From Hamadaea sp. (lineage in GTDB: Bacteria; Actinomycetota; Actinomycetes; Mycobacteriales; Micromonosporaceae): a stretch of DNA of 64,000 nt. The notes beneath the pieces were generated by a model that saw nothing but the letters and a program-made list of their open reading frames with translations, did not search any database and was not told the origin of the DNA. Shown here piece by piece: positions 47,724-55,762 of this stretch. Numbering within the stretch: position 1 is the stretch's first letter; each line of letters opens with the position of its first letter. The translations under genes and the position numbers were made by a program. The stretch covers positions 99,000 to 162,999 of the forward strand of contig NZ_JABFVK010000019.1 of the NCBI RefSeq assembly GCF_013362815.1, read 5' to 3'.

Positions 47724-48430
47724 ACGACTTCGCCGGCCGGGTCGCCGTCGTCACCGGCGGCGCCTCCGGCATCGGAGCGGCCTGCACGGCGCTGTTCACG
47801 TCGCGGGGTGCGACGGTGGCCGTCGTCGACCTGCCGGACGGCGATGTGACGCAGCCGCTCGAGAAGGTGTTCGAGCAGATCGCGGCCGAGCACGGGGGCG
47901 TCGACATCCTCGTCAACAGCGCCGGGATCAGCGCGGTCGGGCCGGTGGAGGCCAACTCCGACGAGGAGTGGCACCGCGTACTGGACGTCAACGTCGTCGG
48001 CATCGTCCGAGCCAGCCGGGCGGCACTGCCTTACCTGAAGAAGTCGCCGCATGGCGGAGTGATCGTCAACATGTCCTCGATCGTGGCCACCGCCGGGCTG
48101 GTGAACCGCGCCCTCTACAGCGCGTCCAAGGGAGCGGTCCACGCCCTGACCCTGGCCATGGCGGCCGACCTCGTGGCCGACGGCGTACGCGTTTGCTGCG
48201 TCGCGCCCGGGACGGTGGACACGCCCTGGGTCGCCCGGCTGCTCGCCAACGCCGCCGACCCGGCTGCGGAGCGGGCTCGGCTGGCGGCCCGGCAGCCCAC
48301 CGGACGCCTGGTCACCGCCGAGGAAGTGGCGGCCGCCATCGCGTACCTGGCCGGGCCCGGGGCTGGGGCGGTCACCGGGATGTCCCTTCCCGTCGACGGG
48401 GGGATGAGCGGGCTTCGGCTCGTTCGCTGA
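47720..48430 (+). CDS. SDR, probable 2-keto-3-deoxy-L-fuconate dehydrogenase
   Basis: 236 residues. TGGASGIG cofactor motif, NSAG, Ser in [11 protein letters not shown], catalytic YSASK, and C-terminal [11 protein letters not shown]. The NAD preference is suggested by VVDLPDGDV, an Asp at the end of beta 2. It probably oxidises the C4 hydroxyl of 2-keto-3-deoxy-L-fuconate to the 2,4-diketo acid cut by the FAH protein. Last gene of the fucose operon; followed by a family 1 palindromic element. Confidence 0.9.
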   Translation: MNDFAGRVAVVTGGASGIGAACTALFTSRGATVAVVDLPDGDVTQPLEKVFEQIAAEHGGVDILVNSAGISAVGPVEANSDEEWHRVLDVNVVGIVRASRAALPYLKKSPHGGVIVNMSSIVATAGLVNRALYSASKGAVHALTLAMAADLVADGVRVCCVAPGTVDTPWVARLLANAADPAAERARLAARQPTGRLVTAEEVAAAIAYLAGPGAGAVTGMSLPVDGGMSGLRLVR

Positions 48431-48463
48431 ACCCACTCACTGCGCTCGCTCGGGGGCTGGCGG

Positions 48464-48517
48464 GCGTTATCCCGGGATAACGCGGTCTCGCACACCGTTC
48501 GAGGGGACATTATCCGG
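48464..48517. repeat. Palindromic element, family 1 (copy C)
   Basis: The perfect palindrome GCGTTATCCCGGGATAACGC (48464-48483), GGTCT, a middle hairpin region CTCGCACACCGTTCGAG (two mismatches relative to copy B), then GGGGACATTATCCGG. It is almost the reverse complement of the element at 19086-19144. It lies between the fucose operon and the next same-strand gene. Confidence 0.75.
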
Positions 48518-48588
48518 CATCGTGCGATGATCTCGCCCGGACCCGGGGCCAAAGTTTTCGGTGAGGAAACCGTGGGTAGTGGGCGATC

Positions 48589-49056
48589 ATGCCACCTGAC
48601 CACGCCGCCGAGCTGGTCGCCGATCGATCGTTCCGGCTCGACGGCCTCTCCCTGCTCCGCGAGATCGCGGCGGAGGCTGCGCTGGATGCGGGGGCGGGGG
48701 AGGAGCGGGCGAAGGCGTTGATGATCATCGTCAACGAGCTGGCCACGAATGCCGTCATGTACGGCGGCGGCGTCGGGCGGCTGCGGGTGTGGCGTACGCG
48801 GGAGCAGGTGATCTGCGAGGTCTCGGATGCGGGCGTCGGCATGCCCGATCCGTTCGGCGCGGGCCGGGAACTGGCGGCCCCCGATTCGCTCAGTGGCCGG
48901 GGGCTCTGGCTCGTCCGGCGGCTGGCCGACGAAGTCGAGTTCCACTCCGGGGACGCGGGCACGACGGTGGTCGCCCGGCTGAACCTGGACGACCTTATTC
49001 TGGGGTCGTGGCCCAGCCTCGGAACTTCCTCGTACGCGAATCGCCGGGCGGCGTGA
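48589..49056 (+). CDS. ATP-binding anti-sigma-factor-like protein (HATPase_c)
   Basis: 155 residues consisting of one GHKL ATPase domain: N-box IIVNELATNAVMYGGG, G1 CEVSDAGVGMPDP, G2 LSGRGLWLVRRLADEV. There is no histidine-containing domain, so it is of the RsbW/SpoIIAB-like class common in actinobacteria that phosphorylate anti-anti-sigma proteins. No STAS or PP2C partner is adjacent. It overlaps the ThuA-like gene by 4 bp (GTGA). Confidence 0.88.
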   Translation: MPPDHAAELVADRSFRLDGLSLLREIAAEAALDAGAGEERAKALMIIVNELATNAVMYGGGVGRLRVWRTREQVICEVSDAGVGMPDPFGAGRELAAPDSLSGRGLWLVRRLADEVEFHSGDAGTTVVARLNLDDLILGSWPSLGTSSYANRRAA

Positions 49057-49763
49057 AGGCGCTGATCGTCCGGGGTGGGTGGGACATACACAGTCCGGTC
49101 GAGGCGACCGACAGCTTCGTGCCGTTTCTGACGGAGCACGGCTTCACCGTCGAAATCGCCGACGACCTGGGGGCGTACGCAGACTCCGCGCTGATGGCCG
49201 GAGTAGGGCTGATCGTCCAGTGCTGGACCGAGGGGCAGCTGACCGACGAGCAGTTCGCCGGCCTCGACCGGGCGGTACGCGCCGGGGCCGGGTTCGCGGG
49301 GTGGCACGGCGGCATCGTGGCGGCTTTCGCTCGCCGGGACTACCAATGGCTCACCGGTGGCTGGTTCCTCTGCCATCCCGGTGACTTGGTCGCGCATACG
49401 CTGACGGTGACGCGCCCGGATCACCCGATCACGGCGGGCATCGGCGAAGTCGCGCTGGAGACCGAGCGGTATTGGCTGCTCGCCGACGCGCACAACGAGG
49501 TGCTGGCCACCATCACCTTCCCACCGGAGGAACCGTGGCGGGAGCCGGTCGAGCATCCGGCCGTCTGGACCCGGCGTTGGGGCGACGGCCGGGTCTTCGT
49601 CTCCACGGTGGGGCACCGGATGTCCGATCTGGACATACCCGAGATCCGTACGCTCACCGAGCGCGGCCTTCTCTGGGCGGCCGCCTCGCCGACGTACGTT
49701 GCGGGGGCGCTGGATCAGGGTTCTGGGCCGAATCTTGCCCCAAGATTCGACCCAGAACCCTGA
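49053..49763 (+). CDS. ThuA-like (trehalose utilisation) domain protein
   Basis: 236 residues from GTG 49053 (VKALIVRGGWDIHSPVEATD), the standard ThuA start, overlapping the previous stop. LIVQCWTEGQLTDEQFAGLD and GFAGWHGGIVAAF are core class I glutamine amidotransferase-like motifs without a catalytic Cys. ThuA proteins act in disaccharide 3-keto-sugar metabolism. The last ~17 residues (LDQGSGPNLAPRFDPEP) are encoded by the left arm and loop of a family 3 hairpin repeat, so the natural C-terminus has probably been replaced. Confidence 0.85.
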   Translation: MKALIVRGGWDIHSPVEATDSFVPFLTEHGFTVEIADDLGAYADSALMAGVGLIVQCWTEGQLTDEQFAGLDRAVRAGAGFAGWHGGIVAAFARRDYQWLTGGWFLCHPGDLVAHTLTVTRPDHPITAGIGEVALETERYWLLADAHNEVLATITFPPEEPWREPVEHPAVWTRRWGDGRVFVSTVGHRMSDLDIPEIRTLTERGLLWAAASPTYVAGALDQGSGPNLAPRFDPEP

Positions 49764-49768
49764 TCCAG
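49710..49768. repeat. Long hairpin element, family 3 (copy 2)
   Basis: 28-bp arms (49710-49737 and 49741-49768) pair at 27 positions around a CCC loop. The arm is CTGGATCAGGGTTCTGGG followed by CCGAATCTTG. It overlaps the last codons and stop of the ThuA-like gene and faces the convergent YjbQ gene 14 bp away. Confidence 0.85.
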
Positions 49769-49781
49769 CCCCAAAAGAACC

Positions 49782-50186
49782 TCAGCCCGGGAGGAAGCTC
49801 AACCGCACTTGGCGAGAAGGGTTGTCGCCGTTCGGGTCGACGAGGCAGATCGACTGCCAAGTCCCGAGTGCGATCCGCCCGCCGAGCACGGGCAGGGTGG
49901 CGTAGGGCGCGATGAAGGCGGGCAGCACATGGTCGCGCCCGTGTCCGGGGGAGCCGTGCCGGTGCCGCCAGCGGTCGTCGGTCGGCAGCAGATCGTCCAT
50001 CGCCGTCAGCAGGTCGTCGTCGCTGCCCGCGCCGGTTTCGATGATCGCGATGCCGGCCGTGGCGTGCGGGGCGAAGACGTGCAGCAGCCCGTCGCCACGG
50101 CCGGCCACGAAGTCGGCGGCCTGCCCGGTGAGGTCCACGACGGTCGGACGGCCGCCGGTGCGTACGGTGATCACAGTGCTCTCCAC
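49782..50186 (-). CDS. YjbQ/UPF0047 family protein
   Basis: 134 residues covering the whole YjbQ fold. LLHVFAPHATAGIAIIETGA and the three-His site completed by HRHGSPGHGRDHVLPAFIAP are the conserved core; IALGTWQSICLVDPNGDNPS is the usual C-terminal signature. The family is annotated as secondary thiamine-phosphate synthase from genetic evidence; the natural role is uncertain. Its stop lies close to the hairpin of family 3 and it is 9 bp from the lipoprotein gene upstream region. Confidence 0.92.
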   Translation of the reverse strand: MESTVITVRTGGRPTVVDLTGQAADFVAGRGDGLLHVFAPHATAGIAIIETGAGSDDDLLTAMDDLLPTDDRWRHRHGSPGHGRDHVLPAFIAPYATLPVLGGRIALGTWQSICLVDPNGDNPSRQVRLSFLPG

Positions 50187-50195
50187 CGGCTCAGC

Positions 50196-51065
50196 CTAGG
50201 CGAGCAGAGTCACCGGGATCCGGACGACGTCCTGATGTGAGCTGTCGTTCGGGGAGATCCAGAAGACTTCGACGACACCCGCCTGATCGTGGCCGACCCG
50301 ATAGGACACGCGTACGCTGAACGACCCCCGGCAGCCGGAGCCGCAGGTCGCGGTGGTGAACGTGGTCGCGATCGGCTTGCCGGCGGCGTCGAGGACGCGG
50401 ATGTTCACGGTGGCCTCGAAGACGTCGGCGGTTCCGGCGACGGTGATCGGGCTGCCCCGGCGCTGGCCGATGACCGGGCTGGTCACTGCGATGGCGGGCA
50501 GCAGATCCGTGTAGTCGGCCCGACCGACCGGCGCGGCCAGCGCTTCGCCGTCGCGCTGGAAGGCGACCTTGGTGACGGTCGAGAACTGGGTCAGCGTGTA
50601 GACGACCTGGGCTTGGCGCAGCCGCGCGGCGTCCCGGCCGCCGTCGTAGAACCCGGGCGAGAAGCTGACCGTCTCGACCCCGTTGCTGATCCCGGCGATC
50701 CGGAAGGTGGTGCCGCCGGGGAATCCGGTGGTCAGCCCGGCCGATGACTCCACAGTGGTGGGTCCGGAAGTCAGCTCGGTGAGGGCCAGCTGGGAGGTCT
50801 CCTGAGTCGCCGGGCTCGTCCGCTGGGTGTAGGCGAGCTTCCCCGCGTGGACGAGCCACAAGCTGATGGTCAGGGTCCCGGCCGGTCGCGTCGGTCCGGC
50901 CGAACCGGTGGCCGCGGCGGACGGCGTCTCGCCCGATGTGCCGCTCGGGCTGGCACCTGCGCTGGTCGGCGGAGCGCCGCTGGGCGCGTCGCCCAGCGTG
51001 CCCGACTTCGGCGTACACCCGGCGACGGCTGCGAGCAGGACGACGGTGACGAACAATCGCTTCAT
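50196..51065 (-). CDS. Lipoprotein with GerMN and Gmad2 domains
   Basis: 289 residues. Signal MKRLFVTVVLLAAVAGCTPK with lipobox VAGC, then a Ser/Thr/Pro/Ala-rich linker (25-62). GerMN domain about 65-170 (TISLWLVHAGKLAYTQR ... ALTELTSGPTTVESSAGL). Gmad2 immunoglobulin-like domain about 190-285 (IAVTSPVIGQRRGSPITVAG). It overlaps the kinase gene by 4 bp, making a response regulator-kinase-lipoprotein operon like MtrA-MtrB-LpqB or CseB-CseC-CseA. A negative modulator or co-sensor of the kinase is the likely role. Confidence 0.88.
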   Translation of the reverse strand: MKRLFVTVVLLAAVAGCTPKSGTLGDAPSGAPPTSAGASPSGTSGETPSAAATGSAGPTRPAGTLTISLWLVHAGKLAYTQRTSPATQETSQLALTELTSGPTTVESSAGLTTGFPGGTTFRIAGISNGVETVSFSPGFYDGGRDAARLRQAQVVYTLTQFSTVTKVAFQRDGEALAAPVGRADYTDLLPAIAVTSPVIGQRRGSPITVAGTADVFEATVNIRVLDAAGKPIATTFTTATCGSGCRGSFSVRVSYRVGHDQAGVVEVFWISPNDSSHQDVVRIPVTLLA

Positions 51066-52327
51066 GACAACGCACGCTCCTCGGACTCGGCCGCAGCCCT
51101 TTCACCGCGAGGTAACCGTTGCGTAACAGGCAATTCCAGCCGCGCGTGAGTGCCGTCGCCGGGTTCGCTCACGATCGTCACCCGGCCGCCGAGCAGGCGC
51201 GCGTTCTCCCGCGCGATCGCCAGGCCCAGCCCGCTGCCCTGCCCGCTCCGGGCCGGGTCGGCCTTATAGAACCGGTCGAAGACATGCGGCAACTGCTCCG
51301 GCGCGATGCCCGGCCCCGCGTCGCTCACCGTGATCGTCACGGTCCGCGCCTCCGTTCGCACCGTCGCGCGGATCGGTTCCGCTCCGTGTTCCACAGCGTT
51401 CGCGACAAGATTCACGAGTACGCGCTCCAGCCTTCTCGGATCGGTGAAGAGGTCGACGGCGTCCCCTTCGACCGTCACCGGCCAGTCGTGGGCGGCGGTG
51501 AGCGCGCGTAGCAGCGCGAGCGGATCCACGGTCGCTGCGATCACCGGCTCCCGTCCGGCGTCCAACCGGGAGATCTCCATCAACTCCTCGACCAACCGCC
51601 GCAAGCGGACGACGTCACCGATGAGCAGCTCGGCGGGACGGCGTACGCCGTCAGGCAGGCGGTCGACCTGCTCGGCGAGCAGCGACGCGGCGGCCACGAG
51701 CGAGGTGACCGGCGTACGCAGCTCGTGCGACACGTCGGCGGTGAACCGGCGTTCCCAGGCGATCGCCGGATCCAGGGTTCGCCGGGCGAGCAGCCGTCCG
51801 ATCAGGGCGGCGAGCACGACGACGGCCAGCCAGCCCGCGAGGAGGACCGTCCGGAGCTGGTCGAGGTCGGAGTGGATGCGGCTCTCCGGGCGGACGACGT
51901 AGAGCTGCGCTTCCGAACCCGGGATACGGCCGCCGATCACCAGCATGCGGGACTTGTCGGGGCGGTCGAACGCGATCTGCCCGGCGGCGACCTCGGCTCG
52001 CAGCTCGGCGCTCAGCGGCGGGGCGTACGCCGGATTCGAGGCGGTCGTCTCACCGTCGGCGACCAGGATCACGTGCCGGCCGCTGCTCTCGTACGCCGCC
52101 AGCAGGTTGTCCCTGCGTTCGCCGTCCAGGGGTAAGAACTGACGAGCGGCGGTCAGCTGCGGGCGTACGTCGGACGCCGTCTGCTGGAGGGAGTCGTCCA
52201 GCCTCGCCTCGCGTACAAGTAGATAGGAGCCGGCCGCCAGCGCACCCGCACTGATCCCGGCGACCAGGACGAACGCGACCGTGAGCCGGCGTCGGAGCCG
52301 GCCGGGCGGGATCGCGCGAGCGGCCAT
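51062..52327 (-). CDS. Membrane sensor histidine kinase
   Basis: 421 residues from ATG 52327. Two membrane helices (LTVAFVLVAGISAGALAAGS and VLLAGWLAVVVLAALIGRLL) enclose a ~130-residue extracellular domain. A short linker in place of a full HAMP leads to the H-box FTADVSHELRTPVTSLVAAA. N-box NLVANAVEHGAEP, G1 VSDAGPGIAPEQL and G2 GQGSGLGLAIARENA complete the catalytic domain. It stands 4 bp after its OmpR-type regulator and overlaps the lipoprotein gene. An envelope-stress signal is likely. Confidence 0.94.
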   Translation of the reverse strand: MAARAIPPGRLRRRLTVAFVLVAGISAGALAAGSYLLVREARLDDSLQQTASDVRPQLTAARQFLPLDGERRDNLLAAYESSGRHVILVADGETTASNPAYAPPLSAELRAEVAAGQIAFDRPDKSRMLVIGGRIPGSEAQLYVVRPESRIHSDLDQLRTVLLAGWLAVVVLAALIGRLLARRTLDPAIAWERRFTADVSHELRTPVTSLVAAASLLAEQVDRLPDGVRRPAELLIGDVVRLRRLVEELMEISRLDAGREPVIAATVDPLALLRALTAAHDWPVTVEGDAVDLFTDPRRLERVLVNLVANAVEHGAEPIRATVRTEARTVTITVSDAGPGIAPEQLPHVFDRFYKADPARSGQGSGLGLAIARENARLLGGRVTIVSEPGDGTHARLELPVTQRLPRGERAAAESEERALS

Positions 52328-52331
52328 GACG

Positions 52332-53009
52332 TCACCCGGACAGCTTGTAGCCGGCGCCGCGGACCGTGCGCACGAGCTGTGGGCGGGCCGGGTCGTCCTC
52401 GACCTTGGCCCGCAGGCGCTGGACCGCGACGTCGACGAGCCGCGAGTCGCCGAGGTACGGATAGGCCCAGACGCGCTCGAGCAGAACCTCGCGGGTGAAG
52501 ACCCGGCCGGGCCGCCGGGCCAGCTCCAGGAGCAGCCGGAACTCCGTCGCGGTGAGCGCCAGCTCGCAGTCTCCCTTGTGGACGGTGTACCGCGCCGGAT
52601 CGATGGCCAGCCCGCCGACCGACAGGACGCCTTCCTCCGGAACCGCCGCCGCGCGCCGCAAGAGCGCACGCACCCGCGCGACCAGTTCGGGCAGGTCGAA
52701 CGGCTTCTTCAGATAATCGTCGGCCCCGCACTCCAACCCGACGACCACGTCGATCGTGTCCGTACGCGCGGTCAGCATCAAGATCGGCACCTGGCTGGAT
52801 CGGCGGATCTGCCGGCAGACCTCCAGCCCGTCCACGCCGGGCAACATGACGTCGAGAACGACGAGATCGGGCTCGTGCGCCCGCCACGCGGCCAGCGCCT
52901 GCGCGCCGTCGACGGCCGCGCCGACCCGGAACCCGGCCCGGCGCAGCCCCAGCACCGTCACCTCCCGGATGGCGGCGTCATCCTCGACGACCAGCAGATC
53001 CGCCTCCAT
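52332..53009 (-). CDS. OmpR/PhoB-family response regulator
   Basis: 225 residues. Receiver: acidic VVEDDAAIREV, phosphoacceptor Asp in LVVLDVMLPGVDG, Thr in LMLTARTD, Lys in DDYLKKPFDLPEL. The winged-helix effector domain (about 130-225) has LTATEFRLLLELARRPGRVF and VDVAVQRLRAKVEDDPARPQ. Heads an operon with a membrane kinase and a GerMN lipoprotein; an exported AMIN-like protein gene lies just downstream in the opposite sense of reading order (upstream in transcription) with 12 bp between. Confidence 0.95.
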   Translation of the reverse strand: MEADLLVVEDDAAIREVTVLGLRRAGFRVGAAVDGAQALAAWRAHEPDLVVLDVMLPGVDGLEVCRQIRRSSQVPILMLTARTDTIDVVVGLECGADDYLKKPFDLPELVARVRALLRRAAAVPEEGVLSVGGLAIDPARYTVHKGDCELALTATEFRLLLELARRPGRVFTREVLLERVWAYPYLGDSRLVDVAVQRLRAKVEDDPARPQLVRTVRGAGYKLSG

Positions 53010-53021
53010 GGTCGAATCGTC

Positions 53022-53540
53022 TCACCACTGATGAGCCACGTCGACGACTATGCGGCTGTGGGTGCCCGGTCCGTTCAGGGTGAACACCCGGTACGGCAGG
53101 CGCGCCCGCACCCCGATCGCGAACGTCGTATACCCCTCGGAGGTGCCGCCCGCCACGACGTCCCGCAGCGTGTCGTAGGGAACGACGGCTGCCACGTGCT
53201 CGCCGGTGGCGTACGCGGCCGGTTCGAGCAGCACGAGTTCGATGACCGCCCCACCGGCGGTGTACGGCGACAGCGCAACCCCACCGCCCTGGGTGTACGC
53301 CTCCCCGTACGCCGCCCGATAGCCGCTCGCGGCCCCCTCGAACTCGAACACGACCCGGTCATAGCAGTCGTGCCGGCCCGTACGCACCGTCAGCAACTGC
53401 GCCTGTGTGTGGTCTCCAGCCGACTTGTCGCCGCTGCCCCACGTGATCCCGCAGTACGGCGCGGCCGCCTGCGCTGTGGTTCCTACGCTGAGTGCGGTTG
53501 CGACCATCATCGCTGCCGCCAGCATCATCTTCATCCTCAT
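53022..53540 (-). CDS. Exported AMIN-like domain protein
   Basis: 172 residues. Signal peptide MRMKMMLAAAMMVATALSVG with cleavage after AQA. The mature part begins APYCGITWGSGDKSAGDHTQ and contains RHDCYDRVVFEFEGAASGYR and LPYRVFTLNGPGTHSRIVVDV, the pattern of the AMIN-like family of actinobacterial secreted proteins (cell-wall-associated beta domain). Two Cys could form a disulfide. It is the first gene of the transcription unit with the two-component system 12 bp behind, so it is probably a co-regulated envelope protein. Confidence 0.82.
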   Translation of the reverse strand: MRMKMMLAAAMMVATALSVGTTAQAAAPYCGITWGSGDKSAGDHTQAQLLTVRTGRHDCYDRVVFEFEGAASGYRAAYGEAYTQGGGVALSPYTAGGAVIELVLLEPAAYATGEHVAAVVPYDTLRDVVAGGTSEGYTTFAIGVRARLPYRVFTLNGPGTHSRIVVDVAHQW

Positions 53541-53639
53541 GCTTGCGAGGGTGGTTACGCTTCTGCACTGGCGGTTCGCAGGCTCGTAACGGTCGCGTAA
53601 CCGCGCTGCTTTCGCTCGGGGGCTACTCCGTGCTCGGGT

Positions 53640-53772
53640 GGCTGCGCGTCTATGGCGCTGCGCTCGGGGGGCGGCTGCGCGTCTTTGGCGCTGCGCTCGG
53701 GGGGCGGCTGCGCGTTATCCGGGGATATCGCGGCTATTCCGCGTCGTTTAACCGCGTTATCCGGGGATACGG
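53640..53772. repeat. 33-bp tandem repeats joined to a family 1 element (copy D)
   Basis: A 33-bp unit beginning GGCTGCGCGT is repeated at 53640, 53673 and 53706 (two full copies, the third merging into the next part). It runs into GCGTTATCCGGGGATAT (53712-53728) and a second GCGTTATCCGGGGATAC (53755-53770), a decayed family 1 pair without the GGGGAC block. All in the gap between the AMIN-like gene and the rho-like gene. Confidence 0.7.
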
Positions 53773-53807
53773 CGCCCGCCAACGCCCTGCCCGCCGCGGT
53801 TCGGCGC

Positions 53808-54923
53808 TCAGGCGCGGGCGAGCTGCCGCAGGAACTCGGCGTTGCTCGACGTCTTCCGCAGCCGCTCGACGAGCTGCTCACCGGCGTGCTGCGCGTCCAT
53901 CTGATGCAGCGCCTGGCGGAGACGGCGTACGAGGATGAGTTCTTCGGGCGGCAGCAACAGTTCTTCGCGACGCGTACCGGAGGTTTCGACGTCGACGGCG
54001 GGGAAGATCCGCCGTTCGGCGAGCCCCCGCATCAGCCGCAGCTCGGCGTTCCCGGTGCTCTTGAACTCCTCGAAGATCACGGTGTCGCCCATGGACCCGG
54101 TCTCGACCAGCGCGGTCGCGATGATGGTCAGCGAACCGCCGCCTTCGAGGTTCCGGGCCGCGCCGAGGAAGCGCTTGGGAGCGTGCAGCGCGCCCGCCTC
54201 GATGCCACCGGTCATGATGCGCCCGTTCGCGGGAGCCGCCAGGTTGTAGGCACGCCCCAGCCGGGTGATCGAGTCGAGGACCACGACGACGTCCCGTCCC
54301 AGCTCGACGAGCCGTTTCGCGCGCTCGATCGCCAGTTCGGCGACCGCGATGTGGTCCGACGGCGGACGGTCGAACGTGGACGCGATCACCTCTCCGCGTA
54401 CGGTGCGGGCCATGTCGGTGACCTCCTCCGGACGCTCGTCGACGAGCACCGCCATGAGGTGGGCGTCCGGGTGGTTCACCGATACGGCATGCGCGATTGC
54501 TTGCAGCACAAGGGTTTTGCCCGCCTTCGGTGGCGAGACGACCAATGCGCGCTGACCCTTGCCGATCGGGGTCAGCAGATCCACGACTCTCGTCGTGAGG
54601 ATGTGCGGCTCGGTCTCCAGCCGCATCCGCTCGGTGGGGAAGAGCGGGGTGAGTGTGTAGAAGTCGGGCCGATCCGGGGCGTCCGCGGCGGCGACGCCGT
54701 TGACGCTGGTCACCTCGGTCACGGCCGGCCGCCGTGGACGCCGGTCCCGAGCCTCGCCCAACGCCGTCACGGCCTCGATCCAGTCGCCGCGGCGCAGGCC
54801 GTGCTTCTGAATCACGCCTTTCGACAGGTACGCGTCGTCGTCGCCGGGCAGATAGCCCTCGACGCGGACGAAGCCGTGCCCGTCATTGCGGAGGTCTACG
54901 ACTCCGCTGATCTCTGTACTCAT
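53808..54923 (-). CDS. rho: Short Rho-family transcription termination factor
   Basis: 371 residues from ATG 54923. The primary RNA-binding cold-shock domain is present (GVVDLRNDGHGFVRVEGYLP, about 7-55) and runs directly into the ATPase: P-loop VSPPKAGKTLVLQAIAHA (about 129-146), Walker B VVVVLDSITRLGRAYN, and Q/R-loop segments through FEEFKSTGNAELRL. The usual actinobacterial Rho has more than 600 residues with an N-terminal helix-extended-loop-helix and long Arg/Asp-rich insert; all of that is absent here. This is most likely a second, minimal Rho paralogue rather than the housekeeping factor. Confidence 0.88.
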   Translation of the reverse strand: MSTEISGVVDLRNDGHGFVRVEGYLPGDDDAYLSKGVIQKHGLRRGDWIEAVTALGEARDRRPRRPAVTEVTSVNGVAAADAPDRPDFYTLTPLFPTERMRLETEPHILTTRVVDLLTPIGKGQRALVVSPPKAGKTLVLQAIAHAVSVNHPDAHLMAVLVDERPEEVTDMARTVRGEVIASTFDRPPSDHIAVAELAIERAKRLVELGRDVVVVLDSITRLGRAYNLAAPANGRIMTGGIEAGALHAPKRFLGAARNLEGGGSLTIIATALVETGSMGDTVIFEEFKSTGNAELRLMRGLAERRIFPAVDVETSGTRREELLLPPEELILVRRLRQALHQMDAQHAGEQLVERLRKTSSNAEFLRQLARA

Positions 54924-55239
54924 GGAAACTCCCGAACAGGGTGAAGTCGCACCGGGCACGGCTGCGCCGGTGGGGAAGCGCGTCGCGGGCGTACGCCGCG
55001 CGAACTGCGCTGAGATGGAACGGTCGCCGCATTGTCGGACAAAGACGAATCTGCGGATCAGACCGGGAAATCGGCACCGCTGGGGCGGGAAGTCCACGCC
55101 GGCATCAGCGAAGGTGCTATGCCGACGGTAGCTCACGGCGTACGCCGCGCGCAAACACCTTCGCCGATCTCGCTGCGCCGCCTTATCCTCAGGCGATGAT
55201 CTGCGTACTCGAGAACCTGGGCGGAGGCGCCCGCCTCCG
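54924..55239. other. 316-bp divergent intergenic region, no gene seen
   Basis: Lies between the divergent rho-like and TrmH genes. It contains two copies of GGCGTACGCCGCGCG-like sequence (near 54988 and 55138), which belong to the general excess of GCGTACGC, and no convincing hairpin, riboswitch, tRNA or small coding frame. A long leader for the rho-like gene, as in autoregulated rho genes, is possible but not visible as structure. Confidence 0.5.
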
Positions 55240-55758
55240 GTGAGCCCGGCGGTGCGGGTGACTCCCCGCCGCGAACTTCAAGCCGGCCGTCGCCGCCGCG
55301 CCCACCGATGCTGGGGACACCTGATCGCGGCTCCGCTCTGGCCCATGCACGGCGTCAACCTCGGAACCCTGCTGCGTACCTGCGACGCCGTCGGCGCGTG
55401 CCTGGCCGTCCCGCCTTTTCGCTGGGTGGACGAGGCGCTCGCCCGGGGGAACACGCTTCGGCAGCCGGCCTGCGTTCATCGAGTCGGCGACCCGATCCGA
55501 TGGTTGACTGCCGAACGAGCAGCCGGAAGTCACCTCCTCGGAGTCGAGCTGGCCGACGAGGCGATCCGGCTCGGCGACCTCCCGGCCGCCCGCCGGCGTA
55601 CCGTCGCGGTCCTCGGCCATGAGGCGTCCGGCATCCCGCCGGAGGCGATCGACCTCCTCGACCGTTGCGTCGAGATTCCCATGGTCGGCATCGGGACCAG
55701 CCTCAATGTCGCAGTGGCCGGATCACTCGTCCTTTATCGCCTGGCGGGCCTGCTCTAG
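55240..55758 (+). CDS. TrmH/SpoU-family RNA methyltransferase
   Basis: 172 residues from GTG 55240. SPOUT motif 1 NLGTLLRTCDAVGACLAVPP, motif 2 VAVLGHEASGIPPEAIDLLD, motif 3 CVEIPMVGIGTSLNVAVAGS form the knotted SAM site; the catalytic Arg of motif 1 is present. It methylates 2'-O-ribose in tRNA or rRNA. The short form lacks an N-terminal substrate-binding domain, so a small substrate site such as TrmL-like tRNA wobble base is possible. Converges on the M48 gene. Confidence 0.88.
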   Translation: MSPAVRVTPRRELQAGRRRRAHRCWGHLIAAPLWPMHGVNLGTLLRTCDAVGACLAVPPFRWVDEALARGNTLRQPACVHRVGDPIRWLTAERAAGSHLLGVELADEAIRLGDLPAARRRTVAVLGHEASGIPPEAIDLLDRCVEIPMVGIGTSLNVAVAGSLVLYRLAGLL

Positions 55759-55762
55759 CCGC

